Position numbers and translations under genes: made by a program
The notes under the pieces: model-generated
Told to the model about the DNA's origin: nothing
Databases searched by the model: none
The model's input: the letters and a program-made list of their open reading frames with translations, nothing else
In this document: in pieces, positions 9,598 to 18,727 of the stretch
How the letters are laid out: every line of letters starts with the position of its first letter
How positions within the stretch are numbered: the first letter of the stretch is position 1
Assembly (NCBI GenBank): GCA_902546085.1
Contig: CACCIO010000004.1
Location: 1-64,000 of the forward strand
Source: an uncultured Pelagibacteraceae bacterium
GTDB taxonomy: Bacteria > Pseudomonadota > Alphaproteobacteria > Pelagibacterales > Pelagibacteraceae
DNA length: 64,000 nucleotides
Reading direction: 5' to 3'

Positions 9598-10419
9598 TTA
9601 TTTTTTACCTTTTAAACTTATTTTTACATCTGAAAGATCAACTAGATTTTTTTTATAATTATTTCTAACAAAACCTTTACTGGTAATATCTTTTACAATT
9701 TTCAATAATTGATTTTGATCTTCAGAACTTTGATCTTCTGCATTGATGGCATCATTTCCACCAATAGCTGGAGTATGGGCCAGATCTTCTCTATTTTGAT
9801 ATGAAATAGCTAATTCTCTGAAAATATAATCCAAAATTGATGTAGCACTTAAAATTCTATCATTACCATGTACTTTGCCTGATGGTTCAAATTTTGTTCC
9901 AACAAATGCACTTATAAACTCATCTAACGGAACACCGTATTGAAGGCCTAAAGAAACAGCAATTGCAAAGTTATTCATTAAGGCTTTAACAAGCTCACCC
10001 TCTTTACTGGTATCAATAAATATTTCTCCAATTTTTCCGTCTTCATATTCTCCAGTATGTAGGTAAACTTTGTGGTCACCAATAGTAGCTTTTTGAATAT
10101 ATCCTTTTCTTCTGTCAGGCATGCTAAACCTTTTACCTGACTTCTCGTTAGCTGCGTTTATATTTGTTATTATACTTTCTTTATTTATAGGGTTTTTTTT
10201 ATCCGTTTTGGTAACTACATCGACTTTGTTTTCAATGACTTTATTGTTTTTAGGATCTAAACTTTTTGTTTTTCTGTTATCAAGTTTTACGTCTAAAACC
10301 TCAAATTTACCATCATCTCTTTTTTCTAAATTTTTTAACTCTGCCTCATTAATATCATCTAAATAATGATTTACTTTAAAGGTACAGGTATAATAAGTTT
10401 CAACTAAATACTTTGCCAT
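9598..10419 (-). CDS. Stand-alone TSCPD/NrdJb-like protein (C-terminal segment of class II ribonucleotide reductase)
   Basis: The 273-aa protein has an unusual N-terminus ([18 protein letters not shown]), a charged linker, and from ~residue 100 a block typical of the C-terminus of B12-dependent ribonucleotide reductase: [57 protein letters not shown] and [19 protein letters not shown]. In some bacteria NrdJ is split and this part is separate (NrdJb). The catalytic barrel is absent from the window. The start has a good SD (GAGGTC). It might serve RNR activity with a distant NrdJa, or have become independent. Confidence 0.7.
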   Translation of the reverse strand: MAKYLVETYYTCTFKVNHYLDDINEAELKNLEKRDDGKFEVLDVKLDNRKTKSLDPKNNKVIENKVDVVTKTDKKNPINKESIITNINAANEKSGKRFSMPDRRKGYIQKATIGDHKVYLHTGEYEDGKIGEIFIDTSKEGELVKALMNNFAIAVSLGLQYGVPLDEFISAFVGTKFEPSGKVHGNDRILSATSILDYIFRELAISYQNREDLAHTPAIGGNDAINAEDQSSEDQNQLLKIVKDITSKGFVRNNYKKNLVDLSDVKISLKGKK

Positions 10420-10533
10420 TTGACCTCAATTTAAATTTTAATTTGAATAATGAATCAATTAATTTATATACATATTCATATTTTAGTCTAATTTAAATTT
10501 TACAATTTTTAATTGAATAAATAAAAAAATATT

Positions 10534-10893
10534 ATGTTGACACTCTTAAGAAAAATTTTCACATGGTGGAATCAAGACACTTTTGGAACAAGATTAAAAA
10601 CTATTTTTTTTGGAAAACTAGTTGGCACTGATGAGCTAGGTAATAAATACTATGAGAGTAAAAACGGAAAAAGATGGGTTATCTATTCAAACACAATTGA
10701 CGCGTCAAAAATTCCTGTTGAATGGTATTCTTGGATACATTTTACACCAAATAAAATTGAGAAAAAACATACCTTAGAAAAATATGAATGGCAAAAACCA
10801 CATCAAGAAAATTTAACTGGGACTGACTCAGCATATTATCCAAATAAAAATAAAGATGGTATTAAAAAAAAATACTCAAGTTGGAAAGAATAA
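10534..10893 (+). CDS. NDUFA12-family NADH:ubiquinone oxidoreductase accessory subunit
   Basis: The 119-aa protein matches the alphaproteobacterial and mitochondrial NDUFA12 (17.2-kDa) complex I accessory subunit: TWWNQDTFGTRLKTIFFGKL, then LVGTDELGNKYYES, RWVIYSN and PVEWYSWIHFTPN. It associates with the matrix/cytoplasmic arm of complex I. The core nuo operon is not in this window; the subunit is usually encoded away from it, next to DUF2155, as here. Confidence 0.9.
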   Translation: MLTLLRKIFTWWNQDTFGTRLKTIFFGKLVGTDELGNKYYESKNGKRWVIYSNTIDASKIPVEWYSWIHFTPNKIEKKHTLEKYEWQKPHQENLTGTDSAYYPNKNKDGIKKKYSSWKE

Positions 10894-11263
10894 TTTTAAA
10901 TTAATCTATTTAATTTTTTTATTTTATTTTTGTTTAGTTTTAAACTCAAATGCAAAAAGTAATTTAGAGGGAACTTTTACTGATATAAAAATTTTGGACA
11001 AAATAAGCTCTAAAAATACTTTACTTAAAATTAAAAATGGAGATTTAATAAAGTTTAAAGATTTATCAATTAAAAGTCTGAAATGTAAAAATTCAGAATT
11101 TGATGATAATCCAGAAATAACTGCTTATATACAAGTTCGAGATTTGACTAATAAAAATAATGATGAAGTTTTTGTTTTTAATGGTTGGATGTTTTCATCA
11201 AGTCCATCTATCACACCTTTTGATCATCCTGTTTACGATGTTTGGCTTGTGAGATGCTATTAA
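10856..11263 (+). CDS. DUF2155 domain protein, secreted
   Basis: The 135-aa protein has an N-terminal hydrophobic signal (LIYLIFLFYFCLVLNSNAKS) and a C-terminal DUF2155 domain ending VFNGWMFSSSPSITPFDHPVYDVWLVRC. Function is unknown; the family is alphaproteobacterial and typically follows the NDUFA12 gene. The start overlaps the upstream gene by 38 nt, so a later start is possible. The stop overlaps the accC stop by 4 nt (TTAA) tail-to-tail. Confidence 0.8.
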   Translation: MVLKKNTQVGKNNFKLIYLIFLFYFCLVLNSNAKSNLEGTFTDIKILDKISSKNTLLKIKNGDLIKFKDLSIKSLKCKNSEFDDNPEITAYIQVRDLTNKNNDEVFVFNGWMFSSSPSITPFDHPVYDVWLVRCY

Positions 11264-12597
11264 AAAATTGAATCTTTATCTAGCCAACTAACATTGAAAT
11301 CTGAATTGATAAATTTTTTATGATTAAGTAATTTTTTATGTAGAGGAATTGTTGTAGTTATTCCTTCAATTACAAATTCATCCAAAGATCTATTCATTCT
11401 TTGAATTGCTTCTAATCTGTTTCTTCCATGACAAATTAACTTACAAACCATACTGTCGTAATAGGGTGTTACTTTATATCCTTGAAATATTGCGCCATCT
11501 ACTCTTGTTCTAAAACCAGATGGTTGATGACACATAGTAATAATACCAGGCGAAGGCTGAAAATTTTTACTAGCATCCTCAGCATTTATTCTGCATTCAA
11601 TTGCATGTCCTCTAGGATTTATATCACTTTGTTTCAAAGCTGTTTCTCCTGAAAAAGCAATCCAAATTTGTTCTTTGATTATATCGATCCCTGTAACCAT
11701 TTCTGTTACCGGATGTTCAACTTGGACTCTTGTATTCATTTCAAGGAAATAAAATTTCCCATCTTCATATATAAACTCAACTGTTCCAGCTCCCATATAA
11801 CCTATTTTAGCTACCATTTTTACTGTTCTTTCAAATAAATCTTTTCTTATTTCATCATTTAAAACTGGACTTGGTGTTTCCTCTATCAGTTTTTGATGTC
11901 TTCTTTGAATTGAACAATCTCTTTCATGAAGGTGAACAGCTCTATTTTTTCCAGCTAATATTTGAACCTCAATATGTCTTGGATTTTGAAAAAATTTTTC
12001 AATATAGACTTCATCATTACCAAAGTATTTTTGTGCTTCAGATTTAGCGGTTGAAAACAATGTTTCAAATTCTTCTTCCTTATAAACTATTTTCATACCT
12101 TTGCCTCCACCTCCACCTGAGGCCTTAATTAAAACAGGAAAACCAATTTTTTTACAAAGTTCTTTTGCTTCAGAAACATCTTTTACACCGCCTTCAGAAC
12201 CTTCAATAACAGGTAATCCATTTTCTTTAGCTATTCTTTTTGCTTGGATTTTATCACCCATCATTTCAATATGTTTTGATGAGGCTCCTATAAAACTAAT
12301 CTTATTCTCCTCTAAAATTTTTGCGAAGTTTGCATTTTCAGAAAGAAAGCCATATCCGGGATGTACTGCGTCAGCATTAGTAAGCTCTATAGCTGACATT
12401 AAAGCAGGAATATTTAAATAACTATTTGCGGGTTGATGAGAACCAATACACACACTTTCATCAGCCATTCTTACATGCATACTTTCTCTATCCACATCTG
12501 AATGAACGGCTACTGTAGATATTCCCCATTCTTTACATGCTCTAATAATTCTAACTGCAATTTCCCCACGGTTTGCAATTAAAATTTTTTTAAACAT
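11260..12597 (-). CDS. accC: Biotin carboxylase subunit of acetyl-CoA carboxylase
   Basis: ATP-dependent carboxylation of biotin on AccB, the first half-reaction of malonyl-CoA synthesis. The 445-aa protein shows the N-domain (MFKKILIANRGEIAVRIIRAC), the ATP-grasp glycine loop KASGGGGGKGMK (~residue 160), and EMNTRVQVEHPVTE (~290). Length is normal. It lies 3 nt downstream of accB, the usual accB-accC pair, with aroQ upstream. Confidence 0.97.
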   Translation of the reverse strand: MFKKILIANRGEIAVRIIRACKEWGISTVAVHSDVDRESMHVRMADESVCIGSHQPANSYLNIPALMSAIELTNADAVHPGYGFLSENANFAKILEENKISFIGASSKHIEMMGDKIQAKRIAKENGLPVIEGSEGGVKDVSEAKELCKKIGFPVLIKASGGGGGKGMKIVYKEEEFETLFSTAKSEAQKYFGNDEVYIEKFFQNPRHIEVQILAGKNRAVHLHERDCSIQRRHQKLIEETPSPVLNDEIRKDLFERTVKMVAKIGYMGAGTVEFIYEDGKFYFLEMNTRVQVEHPVTEMVTGIDIIKEQIWIAFSGETALKQSDINPRGHAIECRINAEDASKNFQPSPGIITMCHQPSGFRTRVDGAIFQGYKVTPYYDSMVCKLICHGRNRLEAIQRMNRSLDEFVIEGITTTIPLHKKLLNHKKFINSDFNVSWLDKDSIF

Positions 12598-12600
12598 TAT

Positions 12601-13035
12601 TTATTCTAGGATAATAATTGTTTGGCCAAATTCAACAGGTTGACCGTCTTCAACACAAATTTCTTTTACTACACCATCTGCTGTTGAAGGAACATGATTC
12701 ATGGTTTTCATTGCCTCAACAATCATTATTGTATCACCTTTTTTAATTTTTTTTCCAATCTCAACAAATTTTTTTGCACCTGGTTCTGGAGCATGATAAG
12801 CAGTTCCAATTATAGGTGAAGTAATTTCAATTCCTGATTTAATATTTTGAGTTTGAGTAGGTGCTGAACTTGATACAGGAGATGAGGACGAAGTAACTTG
12901 AGGTTGATTACTTATTGAAACATTATTTTTTGATACTTTAATTTTTGTATCCTTTTCAGTTATCTCTATTTCAGTAAGATTAAATTCTTTTAAATAATCA
13001 CTTAATTCTTTAATTATTTTTTTATCTATTTTCAT
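12601..13035 (-). CDS. accB: Biotin carboxyl carrier protein of acetyl-CoA carboxylase
   Basis: The 144-aa protein has an N-terminal helical region, a Ser/Pro/Thr-rich linker (~45-65), and a biotinyl domain with the modified lysine in EAMKTMNHV (usual form EAMKMMN). The protruding-thumb-type insertion GTAYHAPEPGAKKFVEIG is present, as in AccB proper. Its start overlaps the end of aroQ by 14 nt, so aroQ-accB-accC are likely one transcript, an order seen in other Proteobacteria. Confidence 0.95.
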   Translation of the reverse strand: MKIDKKIIKELSDYLKEFNLTEIEITEKDTKIKVSKNNVSISNQPQVTSSSSPVSSSAPTQTQNIKSGIEITSPIIGTAYHAPEPGAKKFVEIGKKIKKGDTIMIVEAMKTMNHVPSTADGVVKEICVEDGQPVEFGQTIIILE

Positions 13036-13471
13036 TATGCAAAGTCTTTTGTAATGAAATTATGGCCAAAATATATCCCTCAGCACCTAATCCAAAAATT
13101 CCTCCAGTTACCACATCACTTATAAGTGATTTATGTCTAAATTCTTCTCTTTTATAAATATTAGATAAATGTAGCTCGATTATTGGTTTTTTAAATAAAT
13201 CTAGAGCATCTCTTATAGCTACAGAGGTATGAGTAAATGCAGCAGCATTTATAATCATTCCATCAAATTTTTTCCTAGCATCTTGAATAATGTTAACAAG
13301 TTCTCCTTCAACATTAGATTGAGCAAATTCAACATCAATACCAATTTCTTTTGCTTTTTTGGAACAATTTTCTTTAAGTTGGTCAAATGTAGTTGATCCA
13401 TATTGTGATTGTTCTCTTTCTCCTAATAGATTAAGATTTGGACCATTAATAATAATTATTTTATTATTCAT
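13022..13471 (-). CDS. aroQ: 3-dehydroquinate dehydratase, type II
   Basis: Shikimate-pathway enzyme converting 3-dehydroquinate to 3-dehydroshikimate. The 149-aa protein begins IIIINGPNLNLLGEREQSQYG with the catalytic Tyr and Arg of the type II flap, has INAAAFTHTSVAIRDAL (~75), and the His-containing ELHLSNIYKREEFRH near 100. Length fits the family. It is the first gene of aroQ-accB-accC. Only 16 bp separate its start from the divergent thiS. Confidence 0.96.
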   Translation of the reverse strand: MNNKIIIINGPNLNLLGEREQSQYGSTTFDQLKENCSKKAKEIGIDVEFAQSNVEGELVNIIQDARKKFDGMIINAAAFTHTSVAIRDALDLFKKPIIELHLSNIYKREEFRHKSLISDVVTGGIFGLGAEGYILAIISLQKTLHNENR

Positions 13472-13487
13472 TCAGCACTTATATACG

Positions 13488-13706
13488 ATGAAAAAAATAA
13501 AAAAAATAAAAATTAAAATAAATGGTAAAATCAAATCTATAATTCAAGATTCTAATCTGTCTATGGTATTAAAAAATCTAAAAATACCATTAAATAAAGT
13601 AGCAATTGAGCTAAATGAGGAAATAATAGATAAAAAAAAAATTAATAAAATAAAATTAAATAAAAATGATAAAATAGAAATAGTTCATTTTATTGGAGGT
13701 GGTTAA
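13488..13706 (+). CDS. thiS: Thiamine biosynthesis sulfur carrier ThiS
   Basis: The 72-aa ubiquitin-like protein ends in Gly-Gly-Gly (EIVHFIGGG); the terminal Gly becomes a thiocarboxylate that donates sulfur to ThiG. It is Lys/Ile-rich. The ORF track starts at 13359, but those 43 residues overlap aroQ antisense; the ATG at 13488 gives the normal length. The GGA-GGT codons of the tail also form the Shine-Dalgarno sequence of thiG. Confidence 0.88.
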   Translation: MKKIKKIKIKINGKIKSIIQDSNLSMVLKNLKIPLNKVAIELNEEIIDKKKINKIKLNKNDKIEIVHFIGGG

Positions 13707-13707
13707 T
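13695..13707 (+). promoter_or_regulatory. Shine-Dalgarno of thiG embedded in thiS Gly-Gly codons
   Basis: GGAGGT at 13695-13700 is read as Gly-Gly at the end of thiS and lies 7 nt before the TTG at 13708. This decides the thiG start: 13708 rather than the TTG at 13693 used in the ORF track, which precedes the SD. Confidence 0.6.
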
Positions 13708-14481
13708 TTGAAAAAAGATAGTCTAATTATTGCAAGTAAAAAATTTAATTCTAGATTAATTGTTGGAACGGGAAAATATAAAAGTATGTCTGAATGTGCA
13801 AAAGCAATTAAACTGTCCGGAGCAGAAATAGTAACAGTTGCTGTAAGGAGAGTTAACATTTCAGATAAAAATAAACCTTTATTGATGGATTATGTTGATC
13901 CAAAAAAAATTACATATTTACCCAATACTGCCGGATGTTTTAATTCAAAAGAAGCTCTGAGAACGTTAAGATTAGCAAGAGAAATAGGTGGTTGGAGGTT
14001 AGTTAAATTAGAAGTTTTAGGAGATAAAAAAAATTTATTTCCTGACATGATAGAAACATTAAAATCAACAGAAGTTTTAGCCAAAGAGGGTTTTAAGGTT
14101 ATGGTTTATTGCAATGATGATCCTTTAATGGCTAAGCGTCTAGAGAATTCAGGTGCTGACGCAATAATGCCTTTAGCTGCACCAATTGGTTCAGGACTAG
14201 GCATTCAAAACAAAATTAATATTCAAATAATTAGAAAACAAACAAAACTTCCATTAATTATTGACGCTGGTTTGGGTCAAGCATCCGATGCAACAATTGC
14301 AATGGAACTAGGATGTGACGGAGTACTTGTTAATACTGCGATCGCAAAAGCCAAAAAACCTTTAGAAATGGCAGTTGCTTTTAAAAATGCTGTTATTGCT
14401 GGTAGACAATCCTATAATTCTGGAAGAATAGATAAAGTTTTGATGGGCAGTCCATCATCTCCATCAAAAGGGATTATTTAG
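13708..14481 (+). CDS. thiG: Thiazole synthase ThiG
   Basis: Forms the thiazole phosphate of thiamine from DXP, dehydroglycine and ThiS thiocarboxylate. The ~257-aa TIM-barrel protein contains [14 protein letters not shown], the Schiff-base lysine in [11 protein letters not shown] (~residue 98), and [14 protein letters not shown]. It is paired with thiS. The TTG start at 13708 has an ideal SD. No thiC (HMP synthesis) is in the window; SAR11 bacteria are known to lack thiC while keeping thiazole genes. The 3' end overlaps the convergent RNase gene by 8 nt. Confidence 0.93.
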   Translation: MKKDSLIIASKKFNSRLIVGTGKYKSMSECAKAIKLSGAEIVTVAVRRVNISDKNKPLLMDYVDPKKITYLPNTAGCFNSKEALRTLRLAREIGGWRLVKLEVLGDKKNLFPDMIETLKSTEVLAKEGFKVMVYCNDDPLMAKRLENSGADAIMPLAAPIGSGLGIQNKINIQIIRKQTKLPLIIDAGLGQASDATIAMELGCDGVLVNTAIAKAKKPLEMAVAFKNAVIAGRQSYNSGRIDKVLMGSPSSPSKGII

Positions 14482-16291
14482 TTTTTTTATAATATTTTTT
14501 TTTTTTATAAGATTTTTTATTAATTTTTTTATTTTCTTTTTTTTCTGAAATTTTATTTTCTTTATTTTGGATTTCTAAATTTTTTAATTTTTCATAATAC
14601 TCTATTAGCTCAAGCGTTTTTTTTGATTTATTTTTAATGTCTATAATGTATTCAGGTATTACTAAAGAATTATCACTAATAATATCTATTTTCATTTTAT
14701 TTTTTTTTTCAAAGTAAGTTAAATCATTAACAAAATTTTCTTTAAGGAAATCTGAAATTTTTTTACAAACTTTTAATTCAACAAATTTAGCTTTGTTAAT
14801 TACAGCTTTTAATTCAACAATTTTTAATAGCTTTTGAGCAAAAGATTCATCCGTTAATGTAACTTTCCATTTAATTGCACTTTCTCTTAGTCTTTGTCTT
14901 GACATCTCCAAAAGACCAAAATTACTTATTCTCCCAATTTGAATTCTTGCTCTATCCGACCTGCATTTTTCTTTTAGTTTTCTTTCTACTAACCTCCTAT
15001 TTCCATAATTTAGCATATCAATAAAATCTATAATGATTAAGCCAGACAAATCTCTTATTTTTATTTGTCTTGCAATTTCTGCTGCAGCTTCGATATTGGT
15101 ATCTAAAGCAGTGCTTTCAACATTTTTTCCTTTTATTGAACTTCCAGAATTTATATCAATAGAAACTAAAGCCTCTGTTGGATTAATAACCAAATATCCT
15201 CCTGACTTAAGTTTAATTTCAGAGTCAAATATTTGGTTTAATTTTTGTTCAATATTTTCTTGAATAAATAGTGGAATTTTTCCTCTATATTTTTTTACTT
15301 TTTTCAGATTTGATGGCATCATAGTCTTCATGAATGATTGAGCTTTCTTGTAACCCTCGTTACCCTCTACAATTATATTTTGGGTATTTTCGTCAAACAT
15401 ATCTCTTAAAGTTCTTTTAATTATTTCACTTTCTTGATGAATTAAAGAAGGAGCAATAGAATTTATTGCATTTTCTTTAATTTGACTCCAAGAATTAACC
15501 AAAGTTGTTAAATCACTATTTATTTCATTTTTTGTTTTATTGCTTCCAGCAGTTCTGACAATTAATCCCATCTCTTTAGGTATTTCAATTTCATTTAAAA
15601 TTGTTCTTATTTTTTTTCTTTCAGCAGGATTAAATATTTTTCTTGATATACCTCCTCCTTTAGGAGTGTTTGGCATTAAAACTATATATTTTCCCGCAAT
15701 TGAAATGAAAGTACTTAATGCAGCACCTTTTTGACCTCTTTCGTCTTTAATTACTTGTACGAGAATTACTTGGTTAGGTTTAATTACTTCCTGAATTTTA
15801 TATCTTTTAAATTTAAATTTATGCTCTTTTTTTTTTTCTTTTCCATTACCTAAATTTTCTTTTTCAGAAATATTTTCTTTATTGTTTGTATCTTCTTCTA
15901 TTTCCTCTTCTAATGTCTTTTCAATAGGATCATCAATTTCGAGTTTTCCTTCAGCAATATTTTCCTCTTCTTTAGCTTGAACTTCTCTTGAAAGTTCTTC
16001 TCTAGCTTTTTCTTCCTCTTGTTTAATTCTTTCTAAATCAGCTTTTGGAATCTGATAATAATCTGATTGGATATCATTAAATGATAAAAATCCATGCCTA
16101 TCTCTTCCAAAATCAACAAAAGCAGCTTGTAATGATGGTTCTATTCTACTTACTTTTCCTAAATAGATATTATTTTTAATTAAGTTATTTTTTAAACCTT
16201 CGTATTCGTAATCTTCGATATTTTCACCTGATTTAAGAACAACTCTAGTTTCGTTAGGATGCGAGGCATCAATATATAAATTTTTTTCCAT
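14474..16291 (-). CDS. rne: Ribonuclease E/G family endoribonuclease
   Basis: Single-strand-specific endonuclease for rRNA maturation and mRNA decay. The 605-aa protein has the RNase H-like start, an S1 domain ([21 protein letters not shown]) interrupted by an acidic/lysine-rich insertion (~85-155) as in alphaproteobacterial enzymes, the 5' sensor/DNase I-like catalytic region with Asp ligands in [12 protein letters not shown] and LIIIDFIDM, and a Lys-rich tail. It lacks a long C-terminal scaffold. The zinc-link CPxCxG after MSRQRL is absent ([16 protein letters not shown]). rng is an alternative symbol. Position beside mrcA-prfB is conserved in Alphaproteobacteria. Confidence 0.88.
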   Translation of the reverse strand: MEKNLYIDASHPNETRVVLKSGENIEDYEYEGLKNNLIKNNIYLGKVSRIEPSLQAAFVDFGRDRHGFLSFNDIQSDYYQIPKADLERIKQEEEKAREELSREVQAKEEENIAEGKLEIDDPIEKTLEEEIEEDTNNKENISEKENLGNGKEKKKEHKFKFKRYKIQEVIKPNQVILVQVIKDERGQKGAALSTFISIAGKYIVLMPNTPKGGGISRKIFNPAERKKIRTILNEIEIPKEMGLIVRTAGSNKTKNEINSDLTTLVNSWSQIKENAINSIAPSLIHQESEIIKRTLRDMFDENTQNIIVEGNEGYKKAQSFMKTMMPSNLKKVKKYRGKIPLFIQENIEQKLNQIFDSEIKLKSGGYLVINPTEALVSIDINSGSSIKGKNVESTALDTNIEAAAEIARQIKIRDLSGLIIIDFIDMLNYGNRRLVERKLKEKCRSDRARIQIGRISNFGLLEMSRQRLRESAIKWKVTLTDESFAQKLLKIVELKAVINKAKFVELKVCKKISDFLKENFVNDLTYFEKKNKMKIDIISDNSLVIPEYIIDIKNKSKKTLELIEYYEKLKNLEIQNKENKISEKKENKKINKKSYKKKKYYKKTK

Positions 16292-16390
16292 AATTTTATG
16301 AATATTAATTTCATTAATAATTTAGTTTTTTAAATTTTGTTTATTTTCCTGCCATATCTTTAACAAATTCCAAGATATAATGAAATTAAA

Positions 16391-18727
16391 ATGAATAAAT
16401 TTTTAAGAAATATCTTTATTTTAATTACGTCTTTTATTCTTTTATCTGCAATTTTGATAATAAGTATCTTATGGACTTATTCTAACGATTTACCTGATTA
16501 TAAATTTCTTAAAAATTTCAAACCTCCCGTTTCCAGTAAAGTTTACTCTGGTAATGGTGATTTAGTGGCAGACTTTTCAAAGGAAAAAAGAGTATTTGTT
16601 CCATTTAGTTCAATTCCAAAAAATGTAATTAACGCATTTTTATCTGCTGAAGATAAAAATTTTTTTAAACATCCAGGTGTTGATGCCAAAGGTGTTATTA
16701 GAGCTGTCGTAAACAATATTTCAAATATTTTATCGTCTAAAAGGTTGGAGGGAGCATCTACAATTACCCAACAAGTAGCAAAAAACTTTTTATTAACAAA
16801 TGAAGTAAGTTTAAATAGGAAAATTAAGGAGGCAATTCTAGCTTTTAGAATAGAGAGAGCTTTATCTAAAGAAAGAATTCTAGAACTTTATCTAAATCAA
16901 ATTTATCTTGGAAGTGGAGCATATGGAGTAGCTGCTGCAAGCTTAGAATATTTTGATAAATCAATTAAAGATTTAAATTACTCAGAAGCAGCTTTATTAG
17001 CAGCTTTGCCAAAAGCTCCAAGCAGATATAATCCTTATAGAGATCCAGAGTTAGCAAAATTTAGAAGAAATTTAGTTTTAAAAAATTTGTTTGATAATAA
17101 TTATTTAAATTTAGAATGGTATGAAAAACTTACCAAAGAAAAAATAATTTTAAAAAAAAATAAAAAAATTTATTTAGAGGATGCACAATATTTTATTGAA
17201 GATGTAAGGAAGAGTGTAATTGAAACTTTGAGTTATGATAAAGTTTATAAACAAGGTTTTAATATCAATACTCCAATAGATTTAAATTTACAAACAATTG
17301 CAACAAAATCTCTTAGAGATGGATTAATAGCATACGATAAAAGAAAAGGATGGAGAGGACCGATTACTAATAAGATTTATAATTCAGAATGGAAACAAGA
17401 CTTAGAGAAGTATAAATTAGAAAATTCAATTAATTGGAAATTAGCAATAGTAAAAAAGATAAATAAATTTTCATCAGAAATAGAAACAGAGGATAATATT
17501 AAAGGTATCATCGAGTATCAAAGCATTTCTTGGACAAAGAAGGAATTTAATAAACTATTTAAACTTGGTGATATTATTTATGTTGAAAATATCAAAGAAA
17601 ATATTTTTAACTTAAAACAACTACCTAAAATAAATGGGGGAATTGTTGTGATGGATCCATTTACAGGGAGAGTTTTGGCATTGAGTGGTGGTTTTAGTTT
17701 TAAGAAAAGTGAATTTAATAGGGTCACACAAGCCAAAAGACAACCTGGTTCAGCTTTTAAACCATTTATTTATGCATTAGCTTTAGAAAATAATTTTACA
17801 CCTGCATCATTAGTTTTAGATGCACCTTTGGTTTTGGATCAGGGAGAGGATTTAAAAATGTGGAAACCGGAAAATTATGGGAAAAAATTTTATGGCGCTT
17901 CAACTTTAAGAAATGGTTTGGAAAAATCTAGAAATTTAATGACAGTCAGAATAGCCCAAAGTTTGGGTTTAGAAAAAATTATTAATTTTTCAAAGGCATT
18001 AAAAATTTATGATAATCCAGAAGAACTTTTATCTATTTCTTTAGGATCTGCTGAAACTACATTATTAAATCTAACATCTGCATATTCAGTATTTGTTAAT
18101 GAAGGAAAACTTGTCGAGCCAATACTGATAGACCGAATTCAAGACAGTGAGGGAAATACAATATTTAATAATGACAGAAGAAAATGTATTGATTGCAATT
18201 TAATTTCGTATTTAACAGATGACTATCCAAAGATTAAAAATAATTACAAACAAATTTTCTCGCCAGAAACAGCCTTTCAAATGACATCAATACTAGAAGG
18301 AGTTGTTAAAAGAGGAACAGCCAAAAAATTAAAAGATTTAAATTTAAATATTGCAGGTAAAACTGGCACAACAAATAAAAATACAGATACTTGGTTTATA
18401 GGTTTTACCTCAAATTTGCTTGTTGGTGTTTATGTAGGCTCTGATAACCCAATACCACTTGGTAAATATGAAACAGGATCTAAAACAGCTTTGCCAATAT
18501 TCAAAAGTTTTATAAGTGATTCTGTTAACAAATATGAAGCAAGACCATTTAAGGCTGCTAAAGGAACAGTTATGATGGTTGTTGACCCTTTAACGGGTCA
18601 AAAAGCAAAATTTAACTCAAAGAACACCATTATTGAGGTTTTTAAAAAAGAAAATGTGGTTGATGGAAAAGTGCTTCATACAAATTCAGATAGATTAGAT
18701 ACAAATAATATATTAAAGTTTTACTAA
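16391..18727 (+). CDS. mrcA: Penicillin-binding protein 1A
   Basis: Bifunctional peptidoglycan synthase, 778 aa. An N-terminal membrane anchor (~8-28) is followed by the GT51 glycosyltransferase domain with SAEDKNFFKHPGVD (~75), GASTITQQVAKN and the LSKERILELYLNQIYLG motif. The transpeptidase domain has the serine motif PGSAFKPF (~residue 455), SRN (~520) and KTGTT (~660). All catalytic motifs are intact. The stop codon TAA shares its last A with the ATG of prfB. A TATAAT-like element stands at 16376 upstream. Confidence 0.95.
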   Translation: MNKFLRNIFILITSFILLSAILIISILWTYSNDLPDYKFLKNFKPPVSSKVYSGNGDLVADFSKEKRVFVPFSSIPKNVINAFLSAEDKNFFKHPGVDAKGVIRAVVNNISNILSSKRLEGASTITQQVAKNFLLTNEVSLNRKIKEAILAFRIERALSKERILELYLNQIYLGSGAYGVAAASLEYFDKSIKDLNYSEAALLAALPKAPSRYNPYRDPELAKFRRNLVLKNLFDNNYLNLEWYEKLTKEKIILKKNKKIYLEDAQYFIEDVRKSVIETLSYDKVYKQGFNINTPIDLNLQTIATKSLRDGLIAYDKRKGWRGPITNKIYNSEWKQDLEKYKLENSINWKLAIVKKINKFSSEIETEDNIKGIIEYQSISWTKKEFNKLFKLGDIIYVENIKENIFNLKQLPKINGGIVVMDPFTGRVLALSGGFSFKKSEFNRVTQAKRQPGSAFKPFIYALALENNFTPASLVLDAPLVLDQGEDLKMWKPENYGKKFYGASTLRNGLEKSRNLMTVRIAQSLGLEKIINFSKALKIYDNPEELLSISLGSAETTLLNLTSAYSVFVNEGKLVEPILIDRIQDSEGNTIFNNDRRKCIDCNLISYLTDDYPKIKNNYKQIFSPETAFQMTSILEGVVKRGTAKKLKDLNLNIAGKTGTTNKNTDTWFIGFTSNLLVGVYVGSDNPIPLGKYETGSKTALPIFKSFISDSVNKYEARPFKAAKGTVMMVVDPLTGQKAKFNSKNTIIEVFKKENVVDGKVLHTNSDRLDTNNILKFY

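Noticed and set aside
12101-12421. Plus-strand ORF of 106 aa inside accC
   Set aside because: Pro/Ser/Ile-rich shadow of the accC coding strand.
13359-13487. Upstream extension of the thiS ORF
   Set aside because: Antisense of aroQ; ThiS proteins are about 65-75 aa and the ATG at 13488 fits.
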